From Lantana camara (lineage: Eukaryota > Streptophyta > Magnoliopsida > Lamiales > Verbenaceae), in the NCBI GenBank assembly GCA_037501455.1, contig CM074861.1, positions 38,270,001 through 38,334,000 of the forward strand: DNA of 64,000 nucleotides, given 5' to 3'. The notes beneath the pieces were generated by a model. It saw only the letters and a program-made list of their open reading frames with translations. It did no database searches and was not told the origin of the DNA. A program made the position numbers and the translations under genes. Of this stretch, positions 34,101 through 46,462 are shown piece by piece; position 1 is the first letter of the stretch; every line of letters begins with the position of its first letter.

Positions 34101-35262
34101 TCGATTCCCGTATAAGAGCTTGGTCGGTTATCTCCTACTCACCTTCCTTTATCAAATTAATTCTACCTCTGAATCTTCTCTTCTTAACGAGAGAGTGGAA
34201 GTATTTAGTGTTGCGTTCCCCCTCTTCAGTCCACCGGCATGCTGATTTCTGTCACCAAAAATCCTCTTCCATGGAGAGGCATCGTTTCCGTTCTGCAATC
34301 TTTCTATTCCAATTAGCAAGGTTCTCATCATTGGGATCATTATCAAACTGCTGCTCAGCTTCCAGTTCTTCTTGCTCCGCGATCTTAATTTTGTCAAAAA
34401 TATTCCCGAAACGCTCTTTATTCCACCATTTCAGGTGAGTTTTCAGTCGTTTAAGTTTATCAGACAGTTTTCTTAGTCCAATGCTTCCAATCGGTTGGCG
34501 CCAATTCTCCGTAACAGTCCACCTGAGATCATGATGTCGAAGCCACATCTCCTGAAAGCAGAATGCCACTGGGTGTGTAGGTGTATCATCATTCATATGC
34601 AGCAGCAATGGGCAATGATCCGACGACCCTTTGGCAAGGTGCTTGACGTGCATCTGTGGATATTTCCCACACCGCACTTCATTAACCAATACCCTATCCA
34701 ATCTTTTCCAAACCCGCTTATTAGTCCAAGTGTATGGAGAGCCCTCAAAAGGAGGTTCTATGAGCCCACATTCATTGATAAATTCACTAAACTCGTGCAT
34801 GGACTGAAAGTCAGGGTCCAAAGCATCTTTAGTTTCATTAAGGGAAGTAACTGTATTAAAATCCCCTCCAATGATCCAAGGAACTCCACTTAGATCTTGC
34901 TGAACAAAGTAATCCCAGATTTCATGTCTAGCAACCGTATTACAACGTGCATAGACGATGGTGAGCAGGCACACCTGATTACTCGATTTCTACCGAACAC
35001 GGAGATGTAAAAACTGCCTGTCATCTTTAAGCACTTCAGCCTCTAAGTCCTCGCACATGAAAAACCAAATATGATTAGAGCAATTATTAATCACATTATG
35101 AAAATTAAATTTACGACACATAAATCTACTATCTAAATCAATCATAGGTTCAAGAATAGCAAGAAATTTAAACTTATTCCGTTTACAGTATTACTTGAGG
35201 GTCCGACGATGATCCGTCTTGCCCAACCCTCTTATATTCCAAATCATACCGTGTTGGATCAT
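31166..35262 (-). pseudogene. LINE ORF2: endonuclease, reverse transcriptase, RNase H (broken)
   Basis: ORF2 starts at ATG 35262, overlapping the ORF1 stop as ATGA, with the typical endonuclease opening 'MIWNIRGLGK'. Landmarks in order are 'IIGGDFNTV' and 'SSDHCPLLL' (endonuclease active-site Asp and His); 'AAGPDGFSAIFYQSFW', 'VILIPKKDNPAHWNDYRPIS' and 'GIRQGDPLSPSVF' (reverse transcriptase); catalytic YADD at 33221-33232; 'LHDWIPVDERL...CVCCKDQETLSHLF' (zf-RVT); and 'VKLNTDGSAFGNPGQAGIG', 'HAELVALVRGI' and 'ELDAKAII' (RNase H). The coding length, about 1365 codons, is normal. Stops or frameshifts near 35180, 34985, 34260, 34150-34020, 33500, 32710 and 31930-31810 disable it. Confidence 0.92.
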
Positions 35263-36596
35263 GATATCACCTGTTTAATGGCCAACGACTGTGTCGTTCC
35301 TTTAGAGGCCAGGTTATTAGTCTTTGGGGGTCTGCCCCGTTTTTTCTTTTGTACCACAGGTGTGAAGCCTTCGTCCGCTAGCTCCTCTCCTTCTGAGTGA
35401 ATCGGTTTATACAAAGCGAGCTGCTTGAGCTCCTCCATGGTTTCACCATCCATTCCCAAATTTTCCTTGTCCGGTTCACTCTCATTTTGAATGTCTCTAT
35501 CCTCCTCAGAATTTAGCTGATCTGATTCTTGATCCTCTTCCTGCCTTGATTTTCCATTATCTAGCTCCGTATCGGTTTGTGACTTTTCACGTGCTGCATC
35601 GACATTCTCTTGTGCAGTTTCAGAGGCAGAAGTTTGGACCATTATGTCTTTGTTCTTGTCCAAATTTTCTGTACTTTTCTGTTGGGGTTTTTCTTTCCAG
35701 ATCTTTTCCAGTGATTCCACTTGCCTCTTCTTTTGCGTCCCTTTAGGTTGCTCATTAGGGTCCTCCGACGATTCCCCTTGTTGGATGTTTGACTTTTTTT
35801 CCCCCGCTACTTGTTTAGCGTTAGAGTCCCTCTTCTCTTGGATAATCTGCCTTAGATCGGTTTGTTCATCGGACACATCCATGCCGAGGGTATCATGGCA
35901 ATCCTTTTTGTCATGGCCTAGTCTCAAGCAACGTCGGCAGTATGCCGGTAACCTTTCATAGACCACAGGCTGTATTAAGGTTCCGCCATTAAAGCCGATG
36001 CTTATCTTCGTTTTCAATGGCTTTAACAAGTCTAGCTCAATGTAAGCACGTGCATAATCTGGGCGATTGCAATCAAACGTCCCATCATCATATCCAAGCG
36101 GCTCGCCTATTTGACAAACGAAGTCATGAAGTATGTCCGGGTTAAAGAATTGTGTCTTCAGTGATGGAAGTTTGATCCATACCGGAGCAATCGAGGATTC
36201 TACTTTAGGGTTGAACGTTGGTGTCCATTTAAGAACGCGCATCGGGTAACCATCGAAATTCAAAATACGTCGTAACCAGATTTTTGAGTAATCTTCCTCG
36301 CAGCTTAATCTGATTAAGACATGTTTGACATTCATAACTCCTAATTTGAACTCTCCTTTAAGCTCTAACTCCATGAAGAGTTCATGAAGTCGGGCCATGG
36401 TCGGATACCCGTGCGAAAACTTTCCGATCAGCGCAAACCTAAAAGGCTTGGATAGTTCATCTATTTCCTCGTCAGAAAGCTGTATGTGCGGGATCCCATT
36501 CCGTTCTGAAACTGTACCGTATGCCTTTCGTTCGGGGTCTTTGTTGAAGATATGCAGTTTACCCATGCGTGGGATTATGGGTTGCTTTGCTGTCAT
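35259..36596 (-). CDS. LINE ORF1, nucleic-acid-binding protein (445 aa)
   Basis: The frame is intact from ATG 36596; an in-frame stop upstream supports this start. Residues about 40-190 match the DUF4283 domain of plant LINE ORF1 proteins ('FRFALIGKFSHGYPTMARL', 'WTPTFNPKVES', 'WIKLPSL'). A zinc knuckle, CRRCLRLGHDKKDC, follows at about residue 225, and then a long charged, Gln/Glu-rich linker. The C-terminus has KKKRGRPPK, which fits both a nuclear localisation signal and an AT-hook core (RGRP). The protein should coat the LINE RNA. The ORF ends in TGA overlapping the ATG of ORF2. Confidence 0.92.
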   Translation of the reverse strand: MTAKQPIIPRMGKLHIFNKDPERKAYGTVSERNGIPHIQLSDEEIDELSKPFRFALIGKFSHGYPTMARLHELFMELELKGEFKLGVMNVKHVLIRLSCEEDYSKIWLRRILNFDGYPMRVLKWTPTFNPKVESSIAPVWIKLPSLKTQFFNPDILHDFVCQIGEPLGYDDGTFDCNRPDYARAYIELDLLKPLKTKISIGFNGGTLIQPVVYERLPAYCRRCLRLGHDKKDCHDTLGMDVSDEQTDLRQIIQEKRDSNAKQVAGEKKSNIQQGESSEDPNEQPKGTQKKRQVESLEKIWKEKPQQKSTENLDKNKDIMVQTSASETAQENVDAAREKSQTDTELDNGKSRQEEDQESDQLNSEEDRDIQNESEPDKENLGMDGETMEELKQLALYKPIHSEGEELADEGFTPVVQKKKRGRPPKTNNLASKGTTQSLAIKQVIS

Positions 36597-36739
36597 GGTC
36601 GCGGCAGCATAAGTCCGCCTAGGAGCATCGCCCTGCCGCAGGTGGCGGCTGACTCATAGAAGGCGTACGAGATTAGGTTAGGGTTTTCGACATTATTCTT
36701 TGAAATAAAATACTTTGAAAACCTTCAAATATATAATAA

Positions 36740-37210
36740 TCTATGTTGCACGGACACGGACATGGCGATACGGACACGACACGACACGGACACAGACACG
36801 CTGACACGGATTTTTTAAAAATTTTAGAACACGACACGACTATATTCTATATAAATAAATATATTTTATATGTAAATAAAAATATTTTATATAAAAATAA
36901 AAATGTTTTATAAGTATAATCTATGTAAAATAAAATATTTATAAAAGTATGTATAATTAAAAACTAGAATAAGTTTTGTTATTTCAGTTTCCTCCCAAAA
37001 AATTCTCAAAATATTAAAAAACTTTGTATAATTATAAAATTTGTCCAACCATGTCTGACACGTTGTCCTAATTTTTTCTATTTTTTTTTTATTTTGGACA
37101 TGTTTCAACCGTGTCCGACACGTGTCGGAGCCGTGTCCGGGGCGTGTCTGCGTCCGATACATGTCGGACACTGCACGAACCGAAATTTGGCCGTGTTCGT
37201 GCCTTCTAAA
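36740..37210. mobile_element. MITE-like inverted repeat built from GACACG motifs
   Basis: The left edge 'TTGCACGGACACGG' is mirrored at the right by 'CCGTGTTCGTGC'. The flanks of both edges are rich in 'cggacacgacacg' and 'gtgtccgacacgtgtcgg', with an AT-rich centre. No transposase and no clean duplication were found, so the superfamily is undecided. Confidence 0.5.
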
Positions 37211-37249
37211 TAACAACACTAGCATATGCCTTGTACTATGCACGGTATT

Positions 37250-40200
37250 TGTAGCGTCCGTAATGCTGGGCCACCACATCCCCCGCACTAAAGCACAATC
37301 TGCATACAAAATGGGAAATCCGTACACGAACCAAGCAGTAGCGAACGGGAGACAGGCAAGACCCGGCCTAAGTTAGGCGGTACCTAGACCTTATACAGCA
37401 GAGAAAACAAAACCTGGAAGCGGACGCCAAGCAAAGAAAATGAATTTTCAAAAACTTTAAAACATCACTCATATCAATTCAATCGTTATCAACTATACGG
37501 GTTCAACTGGTCCTAGAACCCTGTCCCGAAATAACCACAATCAAATAAGTGCATAAAATAAATACGAGTTCAACTGGCCCTAGAAACTTATCCCGAATTC
37601 CAATCACATAATCCATATGCATAAACCTGTACAGAGTATATACAATTATAAATTACAAACATAACCGAAACAGAAACACTGAACAAGCTCAACAAACGAC
37701 ACTGACTCAACCGACACGACACACCGCCGCCTAGCTCGAACTCCAACAACTTGCACCTGCAAACTAAAAACATAGGTGGGGCGAGGGTCAGTCCACTGAC
37801 TGACTGAGGGTGCTGAACACACACACACTATACATAATAAGGAGCAGAGCACGTATCAAAAGAAAGGTTATGAACCAGGAGTAGGGTTTTGCATACCAAA
37901 GCCATTTTCAAACCAAACATATACTTATACTTATTCAGACATAACAGACTGGACATACTCGTAACATATCAAAAGAGAAAGCTCCTATCCCATTTCATAA
38001 TCAACATAACAGAACATATATTATACCGGGGTAGTACGAGTTCCCAACCTTACTTCCATATCATATCATACGTATCAAAACTGAAAACAAGCAAATATCA
38101 CATAACAATCCAACCCCAACACCAAAGTAGTTCGGGGAGCAAACCCTCACTACAACCAATACGAATACACACGGGGTAGCTAACCTACATTGTGCCTTCC
38201 CCCGGTTATATATCCACCGAGGGCTCAAAGCACCACGCCTCCTCAACCTCCAAGAGTTGCGCGTAAGTACTTCAAATGGAGAACACGGAAAGGGGTGATA
38301 ACCGGCGACCCCATGGCCGACCCGGGTCTCTCTTATCCACGTCTCCGGGGCCCAGCAAATCTGAAAAGAGCATATCAAATCATAACTCGCTACATATCAT
38401 ACTTATCAAATCATAATCATAACTTACTTACCTTATCAGACATACCATACCTTTCAACTTAGCATATGCTATAAACATACCTCTCCGTGTCATCCTAATC
38501 CGTAGTTGGCATGAAGACACATGGTTTGGAGCATAGCCTCGTTGCAAAATATTTTCAAGCTTACATACCCTTGTATATATAGTCTGAAAACCTTTAATCG
38601 TATAACAAATTCATAAACATATCTTATAAACACATATCTATTATATAAATATAATAGAATAATAGCATGCAGGCTTGAAAACGAGAACAGAGGGTTATAT
38701 GTCGCTTTAACTAAACAAAAGTCCTAAAATCTCACCTTACACAGACGAGAACAGAAAACACAAGCCAAGAAGTCCCACCGGAACCTAAACAGACGACAAA
38801 CACTCCCTGAAGAAACCCCTAAACAACTGAATACACAGAACACAAAACTCAAACTCAAACCACAACCACAAAGACGCACGACCATGCTCACGAATACAAA
38901 TGATGCAACATATAATCCAAATTTATACAATCAAGTCATTCATATCATATTACAATTTACATTACATATCGAGAGATGCATAGCTTACAAAATTCATAAC
39001 ATCAATTACATAAAATAATCAAGACATTAGGAATTTAATTCCTATCATGCGTCAAGTCTCGAAAGGATAAACGCGAATTACATAACAATTTTATACATAA
39101 ATACATATTGGCATATTTCACAATATATTAACAATTACCATACTTAAACAATTCATTCAAATTAAATACAACGTATCTTTTCATAATTTACTTCATAGGT
39201 TTCATATGATGTCATAATCAATTTAGTTTCTAAAATTACACTAACACCCCTTAAACAAGAAATATTCTCAAGTAAATAGGCATAAAACGAGGCAAATAAA
39301 TTCAATAAATCACGAATCAAGCTTTCATACATCGTATCATATTTCCAAATATCATACAACTCATAATTTCAATTCATAGTACATACATGATCGAATTTTA
39401 CAATAAAAAACAATTAACGAATAAAATACAATAATTTCAAAAATTCATAACAAATCAACCAAGCATCCGATTGATAAACGGAAAGTGGCGTTGGACTTAC
39501 CACAATGAAATAGACCTACTGTCCGAAGGGCGTCGGAACGCCGCCATCGGAATTGGCTGAACCTCCACCGGACTACCACCTCTAATGGCCGGAAAAATCC
39601 CCGTGAACAGCGAAATGTACATTTCAACGAGCTCAACAAAACCCCTCAATCAAATTCTGAAAATAATCAACCCATCGGATATAATTGAAGAAAAACCGAA
39701 CCAATTCAATTCCAAAACCCTAAAGCCAAGAAATGAAATTATATCCAAACCGCTCAACGAAAATGAAATCCGAGCATACCATTGAGAAGACCTCGTCGAG
39801 TACTTCGTAACGCCTAAGGTAATTACCGAAAAAAGTCACTGGAGATGGCGGTGTTTGACCGCCACTGACCACCACCAAAACGGTTGATTCTTGAGTCGAG
39901 GCCAATGTGAAAAGGTCGATCTCTTTGAGTTGAAAATCTTTTGTGAAGACACCGTTGCCAAAGGATCGCCGGAAAAGCTCCCCATTGGCCGTCAAAGTCG
40001 TGACGTCGCTGTCTTGCCAGAACCGCCACCTACGGCCATTTTCAGACCAAACTGAAGCCGAAAATGAGTTCAGGAGGGTAGACAACGTCAGGAACAGTTG
40101 AAGTCCGTCGGAAATGGTCACCGGAACGACGAGTTTCGCCGAGCTACAATAGCACTGCCGCCCGACGTGACTTTTAGGAGGCTCGTGAGCCTCCGTCGCC

Positions 40201-40338
40201 AGTCCGTTGGCCACGCCGTTGCTCCAGAAATGGTCGCCGGAATGTCGCGCTACAAGCCCATCTAAAAATCGAACAATTCCGACGCCAGAGGACACCGAAA
40301 TCCGTCGGCGAAGTGGCGGAGGTAATTCCCGCCGTCTT
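37250..40338 (-). repeat. G2 left LTR (3' LTR), right end missing
   Basis: The part order is that of the G1 LTR: terminal 'ccacatcccccgcac', 'gacagg...ctaagttaggcgg', 'gcgagggtcagtccactgactg', and a GC-rich 'ggcgaccccatggccgacccggg' block. The 191-codon minus-strand frame at 39720-40295 and its right-copy counterpart (59832-60458, 208 codons) are GC-rich but diverge by shifts, so I do not treat them as genes. Confidence 0.65.
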
Positions 40339-41334
40339 CAACTCTTGCTCACATAACTTAGAAAGAATCCAACATCTTTCTATCACATAAATAGAGAGAT
40401 CTCAGCAACTCTCTTGCACATAAGTTCACTTACTCAGCATTCATACATACACACATCCGAGTAACACTTGATGCAAAACATGTGATGCACGTTAGTGTAC
40501 CTTTACACGACTGATATCGGTGTCCCTAGAGTATATATTCATCATCCATACCTCAACTCAAGGGGGATATCACGATGGAATCCCTGTAAAATAATATTGC
40601 AGTATATACGTATGTACATGAAGGGTTAGTGAGCAATTAAGAAAATTTAAACACGTAGGCATGACTAATTCACATATGCAGGTTATTCATTCAATTTAAT
40701 AGGAGTTCACAAAGAATAATAAATTTGAAGTTATGAAGAATTAAATCATAGCCATGTTATTAAAATCAATACAACATCCATCAAGCAAAATAAAATATAA
40801 TCACTCATGCGATGCATGTGTGCAAATGCCATGAATGCTTAGTGTACCGTTCACCGTGGCAGTGAAGTTAAGGTTGACAATTTCTTTAACTTGAACAGAA
40901 GATTAGATCCTTAATAGGCCGTGCTTCCAGCTTCCTGTTCAAATTCACCTCCTTGGTATTTCACTCGAATCTTCGGGTTCTCAAATGATCTTAAACCGTT
41001 TCACTCGACACTCTGAGTAGAGTGAATTGTAGAGCCTTCTGCTTCGCTATTGTTGTCTTAAATGATGTCCCTATCCTTAATGTTCAGTGGAATTTTCCTC
41101 CAATGACACCGTCACCAAATACGGCAGTTTATGTAGTTTCTTTTCCTTAGTACATGTGTGATTGTCCTCGTTAGCCTCTTCAATATAATCTGGCCTCCAC
41201 TTGAAAGTTTTTGAATGCTACAAGTGCCTCAATTTCTCCCTTGTTACTTCCCGCCATCTCAACAGGGAAAAGATCTCTTATCTTCTTTGTATACAACCAT
41301 CTTCTCTTATCCGCCCTATACCCTGACCTGACTG
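40339..41334. other. Remnant sequence between G2 LTR and H LTR
   Basis: No coding domain is recognisable. The string 'gccatgaatgcttagtgtaccgttcaccgtgg' (40834-40860) recurs in the G1 interior at about 49896-49926 plus 54021-54030, so this is probably internal, untranslated gypsy sequence of a related family. Confidence 0.4.
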
Positions 41335-42851
41335 TGTAACATCCCGCTCGTCCGGTCGTACAGGTACGTTGTAATGAGATTGTTATTTGCGCTTTTAAAT
41401 TATTTAATTATACGATTACATGTTTATTATAATGTTTAATTGCTATTCTTGAATTTATTCGAATTATTTGCTAAGTATGTGTTTAAATACTTGAACGTTT
41501 TTAACCTTTTGACTCGTTTTTGATCCGTTTGAGTTCGGATTAGTTTTTGATTTTTGTGACTATGTGATATGCATGAATTATATATGTTATAAATGTATTT
41601 AATTGCTCATTGCATGATTTTGAGTTCGTTTGATATGGTTTTTGAACCGTTTTATTTGTAAGGGACTTGAGGGCCTAACTTGTTTTAGCGCGCCTTGGGT
41701 CCCGGAAGGTGTAACTCGAGCTCGTGAATTTAGATTCAAATTCTGGAAGTGCCGTCAGACTTGTAACGAAGAAAGAAAGACAAGAAACCTAGCCTCATAT
41801 TTTTCTAAGCCCATTTGATCCTCCGAATTTCGTCCGAATCGAGCCCGTGTGATAGATTTGCAACCTTTGACTAAAATAGCCATAACTTTCTCATTTCAAC
41901 TTCTTTTTGACCAATTCTTGGGCCCACATTCCACTCACTTACACCTATATCTCTCCCCCATCAGCCAATCTCGAGTCTCACACCAAAAATAGAGAAAATC
42001 AGCCCCAAAGTCTGAACAAGAGAAGAAGAAGGAGAATGAAGTGCAACTATTCATCTCTCCAAAATTTGAGCTCAAACCTTGATCAAATCTCTCCTAATTC
42101 AAGAGGTAAGTTAATATTTGTGCTCTAAATCCCTTTTTGATCATTTTAACTATAGGTTTGCAAGATTTCATCCATGTTTGAGCATTCTATGGCATATAGG
42201 GTGAATAGTAAGGGTTTAGAGACTTTGTGATGAATTTGCATATCTCCTGTGTTCTGTTTGGAATTAATGCATCCTATTTAATCTTAAGTCATCCATGAGT
42301 GATCATATGAACTGATTTTGTATGCTACCTGAGGAAATTTTGAGATACCATGTATGTTCTTGAAGCTTTTTAGCATGAAAACGAAGATGGAATTATGTCT
42401 TGCACTTACCCTCATATATATCTTCAAGTTTAGCCCAGATTTTTGCATGAAATGGTTGTATATTTGCTACCTAAACTTGCCTTAATGTGTTACCTAGCTT
42501 TGGTTAGGATTAAGAGTGGTTTTGTGGCTGTGTAGGGTTTCTGCGAAGAAGACGAAGCAGGGGCGAGCTAACAGCCGTTATGGGTGTTAGGTATAGCCGT
42601 ACCTAACGGCCGTTACTCACCCCTGAGGCTCCTGTACCCGCTAACGGCCGTTAGTGGAGTTGTGAAGGATGGGGACTAACGGTCTTCAGTCCCCCAGGCC
42701 TTGTGTTTTCATACTTCGTTCGTTTGTTTGCCCATTTTGCTCTTTCCCTGCCACGTTCTTGATCCCTATGTGTTATGTACATGTTGTATGGTATGTTATA
42801 TGTTATGTATTGTGAGTTTGGTGTGTTGTATATGTGAGCTATGATCTTACA
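41335..42851 (+). repeat. Gypsy LTR fragment H, first part (plus strand)
   Basis: It begins TGTAACATCCCGCTCGTCC and aligns along its length with the reverse complement of the G1 LTR, but is clearly diverged from it. It contains two copies of the palindrome TAACGGCCGTTA (42604-42615, 42642-42653) with decayed relatives around them. Insertion of G1 splits it at 42851; it resumes at 58906. Confidence 0.8.
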
Positions 42852-45800
42852 TGTAGCACCCCGGAGCACAGAGCACTACATCCCCCGCACCATAGCCCAA
42901 CATGTGTAACGAAATGGGAACTCCGCACACGTGCTAAACTACGGTGAACGGGAGACAGAAAAAATCTCTCTTATGCTAGGCGGTCTAGACCCTAAATCAG
43001 AGTGCGCAAAATAAACAAACATTGCATGCGGAAGCCCAGGATTCAAACATATTTACAAACATGCTCAGCATAAGAATCAAATATGCAAAAATGAAACGAG
43101 TCAAGTCATACACAAATATTTCCAAATTTGAATTCATAATCATATACATGCCTTCACAAGCTCGAAAGTATACAATAAACTTAGTAAAATGCATGAAACG
43201 TTCTAAATGACCCAAAACTCGAAAGAAGACCGCTGCCTAGCACAAACTTCTCAAAACTGGAACCTGCAACTCAAAGGAAACAAAAGGGGAAAAAGAAAAC
43301 AACGAGGAGGGGTCAGTCCTAAAGACTGGTGAGGGGGCTAACCCACGCACATGTACATATAGGTAAGAGCAAAGCAAATTCAAATTAGAAAGTTCATGAA
43401 CTGGGGCGTGGTTTTTGCAATCTAAAACATTTTATCACGTGATAATACATATAAATAAAAGGTTTAGGGCCTAAGGCCAAAATCAACCAATTTTAGAAAT
43501 TATAAGTCCATTCCCGTTTCACGAACCATATTCATAATCGGAATCAAAATAACTCAGCGAGAACGAGTTCAAACCCACCTAACTTCTTTCATATCATAAT
43601 CAAAACGGAAAACATACCAAATTCATAATCAATCCTTCTTCTCCGGTTGGGGATGCGGAAGCGCTCCGTCAACCCCGTACTCTCGTCAAAGTTTGAGTCG
43701 GGGGATCCTACCCACTCCCCGACGGGTTTTAACCATCGGTTTTCGAGAAACCGCCTTCCCCTCGAACTCCCGAGGATGGGCGAATTTCCCTACATCAAAT
43801 TGGGGTTGTGTTGATGAGAGAGCTCGGTGACCCCATGGTCGACCCGAGAATCACATACCACTTCCCCGAGCCCATTTCAAAGATCATAAGTCATAATTTT
43901 ATAAATTTCAAAATTTCAAAATTTTTCGACTTCTAATTCAAAGTCGTAATCTCGCTATTTCAAAATCGTTCACACACAACAACCTTTTTCAAATCAAACA
44001 AACGTAAAATAGGTTACGTATATATAAAAGTGTTTTCAATGATTTCATTGCAAATGGGACAAATCCCACAAAATACGTATCATACACATATCTAAGTATA
44101 TATGTATATATATACGTAATTCGCATGCAGGCTCAAAATACAGGTAGGGTTGTAGGTCGTTTTAACTAAAAGAAATAAACCTCACCTGTCGACCAAACCA
44201 AACGAAACGGACCAAAGCACCTCTAAACGACCTCCTCGTCACCCACGAAACGAACCTAAAGACAAAGCAAGGAACAAAAGACAACCTTAGACTCGAAATG
44301 TACCAATTAGATGCTCGACAAATGCAAATGATGCATAAGGAATGCAATGAGATGTCAATTATGTCATTTAAAGCCATATTGAATCATATTACTTCATAAG
44401 TCATATATTTCACATTAAACGAATTCATAAAAATTATATAACAAGCACATCACATCATATAACATGATAGATATGCATGCACACTCTAAAAGAAATAAGG
44501 GAAAAATCATGCAAGACAAGGAAATGTCATATTAATGCATGCATGCACGTAGAAGGTCACTTAAGTTCATATTAAATCATATTCACATATTTCACGTAGA
44601 ATAACTCCACCAATTTCACACAACGTACATAACACGTTATATAACACATTAGAGATGCATGCATGTCATAAAAATAGTAGGAAAATACATGCAAGTGCAT
44701 GGAAGTCACATAGACAAATATCAAGCTATACACGCACGTTAGAAAATATAGAATGCATATTAGGGCACGTATTGCATGTAAGAGCACCAAATTCACATAA
44801 TAAATTCGTAATGCAACATATAACACATAGTTCATCATGTCAATATTGCATGCATATCACAAACGAAGCAAGAAAATATCACAAGAGGCAATCAAACTTC
44901 ACATTGATTCATACACGCACGTTGAAGAATATATAACACATTTTAGGCCATATATTTCACGTATGAGCATCGAATTCGTGTAATTAATTCACAAGTATCC
45001 ACGTAACATATAATATAACAAGTCATATATGTATACAAGACAAGAAAGAAGCAAGAAAATCAAATAAAACACGAAAGAAACAAAAAATGGAACAACGCAG
45101 CAACACCTACTCGAAACTGCGCCAAAATGGGGTTGCACCACTCTCCGGTGGTCGCAACCGTGACCACCTCCTCCAGCAGCCTGTCAGCACTGTTCAAGTC
45201 GAAACTTGGTGAAAATCAGGTCGCGGGCGCGACCGCACTGAACAGTCCGAAAATGGTGAGAATTCTAGCTCTATTTTCTCCTCTCCAACCCTAGCAGCGT
45301 AGCAGTAACTTCAAGCAGCAAAAGGCCAAGGAAAAGGCAACCAAATGAGTGCAAAACAGCAGGTAAACATGCAGCACACGAAGAGGAAACGAGAATGCAA
45401 GCAAAAGACCATAAATCATCTTCATGTTCAAGTTTCTCAAAATATAAAAATGGTGGATCAATTTTCAGCGAATTTCCTCCAAATTTCAGATCATATTATC
45501 ATATAATAATGTCATGAGATCATTTATCATTCATATATTCAACGATTGAAGCAAGTATGGCATGAGTTCTTCCAATTTTTAACAAATGACCTAACTATTC
45601 ATCATGCTAGCCAAAACAAGATCATCTCTCCATGAAAATGAGCAAATAAGGTATCAAATTAAATATAAGAAGATGGAGAATATATTCATGGACTAACCTT
45701 TCGAATTTGAGGCGATTTGATCGAGTATTGAGGCCAAAACTTGGAAATTGTACACTATTCCTCTTCCTTCTCATGGAGTGACGGGTAGCAGGGGAAAAAT

Positions 45801-46462
45801 CCCTTTTTCCTTCTCCTTCCTGATTTGGGATAAAATGGGGGAGGTTAAGGGATGATAGTGGGGTTAATTAGGGTTAGTTAGGTTCAAAATTTAGTTAATT
45901 TGGTCAAAGGATGAATAAGTTATGCTCAAAATGGTCAAGAAGGGTTGGAATTACACGCGAGGCTCGATACGGGTGAAATACGGGGAACCAAATGGGCTTA
46001 GAAAAATACAAGGTTAGGTTCTATAGCTTCCATTCTTCGTTACAAGTCTGAAACCTCTTCCTGAATTCGAATCCGAATTCCCGAGCTCAAGTTACGCTCT
46101 TTGGAACCCAAGGTGCGCTAAACGAGTTAGGCCCTCGAATCCCTTAACAAATAAAACGGTTCGAAAACCGTATGAAACGAACACAAAATCATGCAACGAA
46201 CATAAAAACACACTCATAACACGTATAAATCAGGCATATCACATAATCACGAAAGTTAGAAATGAAAACGGGTTACAATGGATTAAAAACGACGTAAAAA
46301 GGATAAAAACGTTCAAATAATTCAATTAAAGTTCAAATATAATTCAAATAAATTACATAAACGATATAATAAACACGTAACTAGTGTAATTAAAATAATT
46401 TAAATGCGCACATAGCACTCTCGAACTGCGTACCTGTACGGCTGGACGAGCGGGATGTTACA
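42852..46462 (-). repeat. G1 3' LTR (left copy)
   Basis: This 3611-bp LTR begins on the minus strand with TGTAACATCCCGCTCGTCC and ends GGGGTGCTACA. It matches the right copy at roughly 95% in sampled stretches. It contains strong inverted repeats GGTCGCG-GG-CGCGACC (45219-45234) and GGTGGTC...GACCACC (45147-45168). Several short open frames (for example 43022-43210, 44572-44838) are also present in the right copy only because it is an LTR duplicate. Confidence 0.85.

Larger units (their letters stand above)
30350..36700 (-). mobile_element. Near full-length L1-type LINE
   Basis: On the minus strand the order is a 5' leader (36597 to about 36700), ORF1, ORF2 (endonuclease, reverse transcriptase, zinc-binding region, RNase H), a third ORF, a 3' UTR and a poly(A) tract seen as T's at 30350-30365. 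RNase H after RT and a DUF4283-type ORF1 are the hallmarks of plant L1 elements. I could not find a convincing target-site duplication, so the 5' limit is approximate. ORF1 is intact but ORF2 is not. Confidence 0.9.

Noticed and set aside
39720..40295. 191-codon minus-strand frame as a gene, with a paralogue at 59832-60458
   Set aside because: Both lie in the homologous GC-rich part of G2 LTR copies, and the paired frames shift relative to each other; no domain is seen.
43022..43210. Conserved small gene shared with 55033-55239
   Set aside because: The similarity is explained by the two LTRs of one element; nothing suggests a translated product.
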